DNA of 64,000 nt from an uncultured bacterium (GTDB lineage: Bacteria; Bacillota; Clostridia; Lachnospirales; Lachnospiraceae): NCBI GenBank assembly GCA_947088515.1, contig CAMUHA010000001.1, positions 3,645 through 67,644 on the forward strand. The letters are read 5' to 3'. Shown here in pieces: positions 62,496 to 64,000 of the stretch. Both the position numbers and the translations under genes were made by a program. How positions within the stretch are numbered: the first letter of the stretch is position 1; the number at the start of each line of letters is the position of its first letter. Below the pieces are notes generated by a model. That model made no database searches, had not been told where the DNA came from, and was given only the letters and a program-made list of their open reading frames with translations.

Positions 62496-63452
62496 ATGAA
62501 TATAATCAGAATGTCCGGGGGGCTGGGAAATCAGATGTTTCAGTATGCGTTATACATGAAACTCTGTTCCATGGGAAAAGAAGTAAAATTTGATGACATA
62601 AATGAATACCGGGGAGAAGGAACACGCCCAATTATGCTTGCGCTGTTTGGAATTGAATATCCAAAGGCAACATGGGATGAGATTATAGCGTTTACGGACG
62701 GCTCCATGCACCCGGTCAGGCGGATTAAGAGAAAGATTTTCGGAAGACAGGCATTGGAGTATTATGAGGAAGGGTTCTATGACCCTAAGGTGCTTTCGTT
62801 TGAGTCTATGTACCTGCGCGGAAATTTTAAGAGTGAAAAATATTTTGAAGACATAAAAGAGGAAGTAAAGGCGGTCTATCAGTTTCCGCTTTTGGAAGAG
62901 ATGCACTTGCCGGAAAAACTCTATACAAGTACCAGAACATGTCTGGATGCCATTGAATGCACAGAGGCTGTGGGAATCCATATGTACCGGAGTGACTCCA
63001 GGCTGGAAGAAGAACTGTATGAGGGAATCTGCACTGAGAAATATTATGAAGGTGCAGTGCGGTTTATACAGGAGAGATGCCCGGATGCTGTTTTTTTTAT
63101 TTTCAGCAATGAGCCTAAATGGGTAAAAGGCTGGGCAGAGCATCTGATAGAAAGTCAGATAACAGAGGGAATGGGCAGGAAAGAGATTGAGGAAATGGAG
63201 CGGCGCTTTGTGATGGTGGAAGCAAACACGGAGCATACCGGCTACCTGGATATGATGCTTATGAGTAAATGTAAGCACAATATTATTTCAAATTCCAGTT
63301 TCAGCTGGTGGGCGGCCTGGCTCAATGACAATCCGGGCAAAATAGTGATAGCGCCTGATAAATGGGTAAATGATAAAGAAAGCGAGGATGTCTATACCAA
63401 AGGAATGGCGCTGATTAATGCAAAGGGCAGAGTGAAACGTACCATAAAGTAA
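62496..63452 (+). CDS. Family 11 glycosyltransferase (alpha-1,2-fucosyltransferase-like)
   Basis: A 318-residue protein that would transfer fucose from GDP-fucose. The N-terminal MSGGLGNQMFQYALYMKL and the C-terminal NIISNSSFSWWAAWLNDNPG are the two best GT11 landmarks. The GDP-binding motif normally reads HxRRxD; here it is GIHMYRSDS, so one conserved arginine is a tyrosine. Either the gene uses a different donor or the change is tolerated. GDP-fucose synthesis genes are not in the window. ACAGGAGG is 6 bases before the ATG. Confidence 0.88.
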   Translation: MNIIRMSGGLGNQMFQYALYMKLCSMGKEVKFDDINEYRGEGTRPIMLALFGIEYPKATWDEIIAFTDGSMHPVRRIKRKIFGRQALEYYEEGFYDPKVLSFESMYLRGNFKSEKYFEDIKEEVKAVYQFPLLEEMHLPEKLYTSTRTCLDAIECTEAVGIHMYRSDSRLEEELYEGICTEKYYEGAVRFIQERCPDAVFFIFSNEPKWVKGWAEHLIESQITEGMGRKEIEEMERRFVMVEANTEHTGYLDMMLMSKCKHNIISNSSFSWWAAWLNDNPGKIVIAPDKWVNDKESEDVYTKGMALINAKGRVKRTIK

Positions 63453-63503
63453 CTAAAAGAGTTATATAGGCAAGAAAAGATTCGCAGATAGAAGGACAGA
63501 TGA

Positions 63504-64000
63504 ATGAATATAATAAGAATGACAGGCGGTATGGGAAATCAGATGTTCCAGTATGCCCTGTATTTGAAGCTGTGCGAAATGGGCAGGAAAGTAAAGTTTG
63601 ATGATGTATCTGAATACAGATTGTCAAATGCAAGACCAAAGATGCTGTGGGCATTTGGAATTTCATATCCAAAAGCGGATAAGGAAGAAGTGGACGAGAT
63701 GACAGATAGCTTTTTGAAACTATCCCACAGGATACGGAGAAAGCTTTTTGGGAGAAAGTCCAGGGAGTATCATGAAAAGGTCTGTAATTATGATGAGCAA
63801 GTCCTGGCAGAAGATGAGACATATCTGACTGGCTATTTCCAAAGTGAAAAGTATTTTAAGGATATAGAGGAGAAAGTGCGCCAGAGTTATGTTTTTACAG
63901 ATAAAATCTGGGACGGGCTTTTGACGGAAACTGCACAGAAGATAAAAGGATATCAAAACCAGATTAAAAATACCATTTCTGTATCTGTCCATGTGCGCAG
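63504..64000 (+). CDS. Second family 11 glycosyltransferase, cut by the window end
   Basis: The first 165 codons of a paralogue of the previous gene: MNIIRMTGGMGNQMFQYALY opens it (GGM where the neighbour has GGL) and YLTGYFQSEKYFKDIEEKVR follows. The last visible residues are SVSVHVRR, so this copy keeps the normal HxRR part of the GDP-fucose motif that the first copy lacks. The start is the second of two overlapping ATGs; GAAGGA is 8 bases upstream. Only 51 bases separate the two genes. Confidence 0.88.
   Translation, partial: MNIIRMTGGMGNQMFQYALYLKLCEMGRKVKFDDVSEYRLSNARPKMLWAFGISYPKADKEEVDEMTDSFLKLSHRIRRKLFGRKSREYHEKVCNYDEQVLAEDETYLTGYFQSEKYFKDIEEKVRQSYVFTDKIWDGLLTETAQKIKGYQNQIKNTISVSVHVR

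Noticed and set aside
62550..63278. Minus-strand open frame of 242 codons
   Set aside because: It is antisense to the GT11 gene, whose motifs leave no doubt about the coding strand.

Overview
The window reads as part of a Firmicutes chromosome, most likely Lachnospiraceae (Clostridium cluster XIVa). The support is strong AGGAGG-type ribosome binding sites, sigma-A promoters with 17-bp spacers, a TelA/XpaC pair, a tandem-domain PPK2 protein, CotH, and a Clostridia-style glycan locus. No rRNA, tRNA or CRISPR array was seen.

Region 1 (1-6.87 kb) is an AT-rich island of decayed insertion sequences: a damaged IS5-family copy with intact 17-bp ends, relics of IS630, a second IS5 and an IS256/mutator transposase, and a lone IS5 end. 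Inside it are two intact genes. One is a eukaryote-like isoleucyl-tRNA synthetase with the altered signature HHGT in place of HxGH. The other is a small protein resembling nucleoside phosphorylases. The island is bounded by matching inverted IS ends at 56 and 6643.

Region 2 (6.9-19.2 kb) is housekeeping. It holds telA and xpaC (minus strand), glycogen phosphorylase, the t6A dehydratase TcdA, polyphosphate:AMP phosphotransferase overlapping an orphan soluble histidine kinase, and a MacB-like ABC exporter.

Region 3 (19.2-64 kb) is a very large surface-glycan locus. A minus-strand operon (pseF, a LysA-like decarboxylase, pseI, pseG) makes and activates a nonulosonic acid. A divergent GT52-like transferase may use it. 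The plus-strand run carries CotH, a PglK-like ABC flippase, acyltransferase 3, three or four large GT-C-type membrane proteins, WecE (dTDP-Fuc4N) with a GNAT acetyltransferase, a GtrB-like lipid-linked sugar transferase and a Wzy/WaaL-like polymerase. Next comes a PglF-PglE-PglC-like route with an ATP-grasp ligase in place of PglD, then a PglA-like transferase. TviB/TviC-like enzymes for a UDP-HexNAc uronate follow, then a DUF2334 deacetylase, four more GT4 enzymes and two asparagine-synthase-type amidotransferases, which suggest an amidated uronic acid. The locus ends with an MBOAT/SGNH O-acylation pair and tandem GT11 fucosyltransferases, the second cut by the window edge.

Two families of short structured repeats sit directly in front of start codons and supply the Shine-Dalgarno sequence. 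They occur in front of telA, wecE, the second asnB, the GNAT gene, the polymerase and the SGNH gene, and were the most unexpected non-coding signal.
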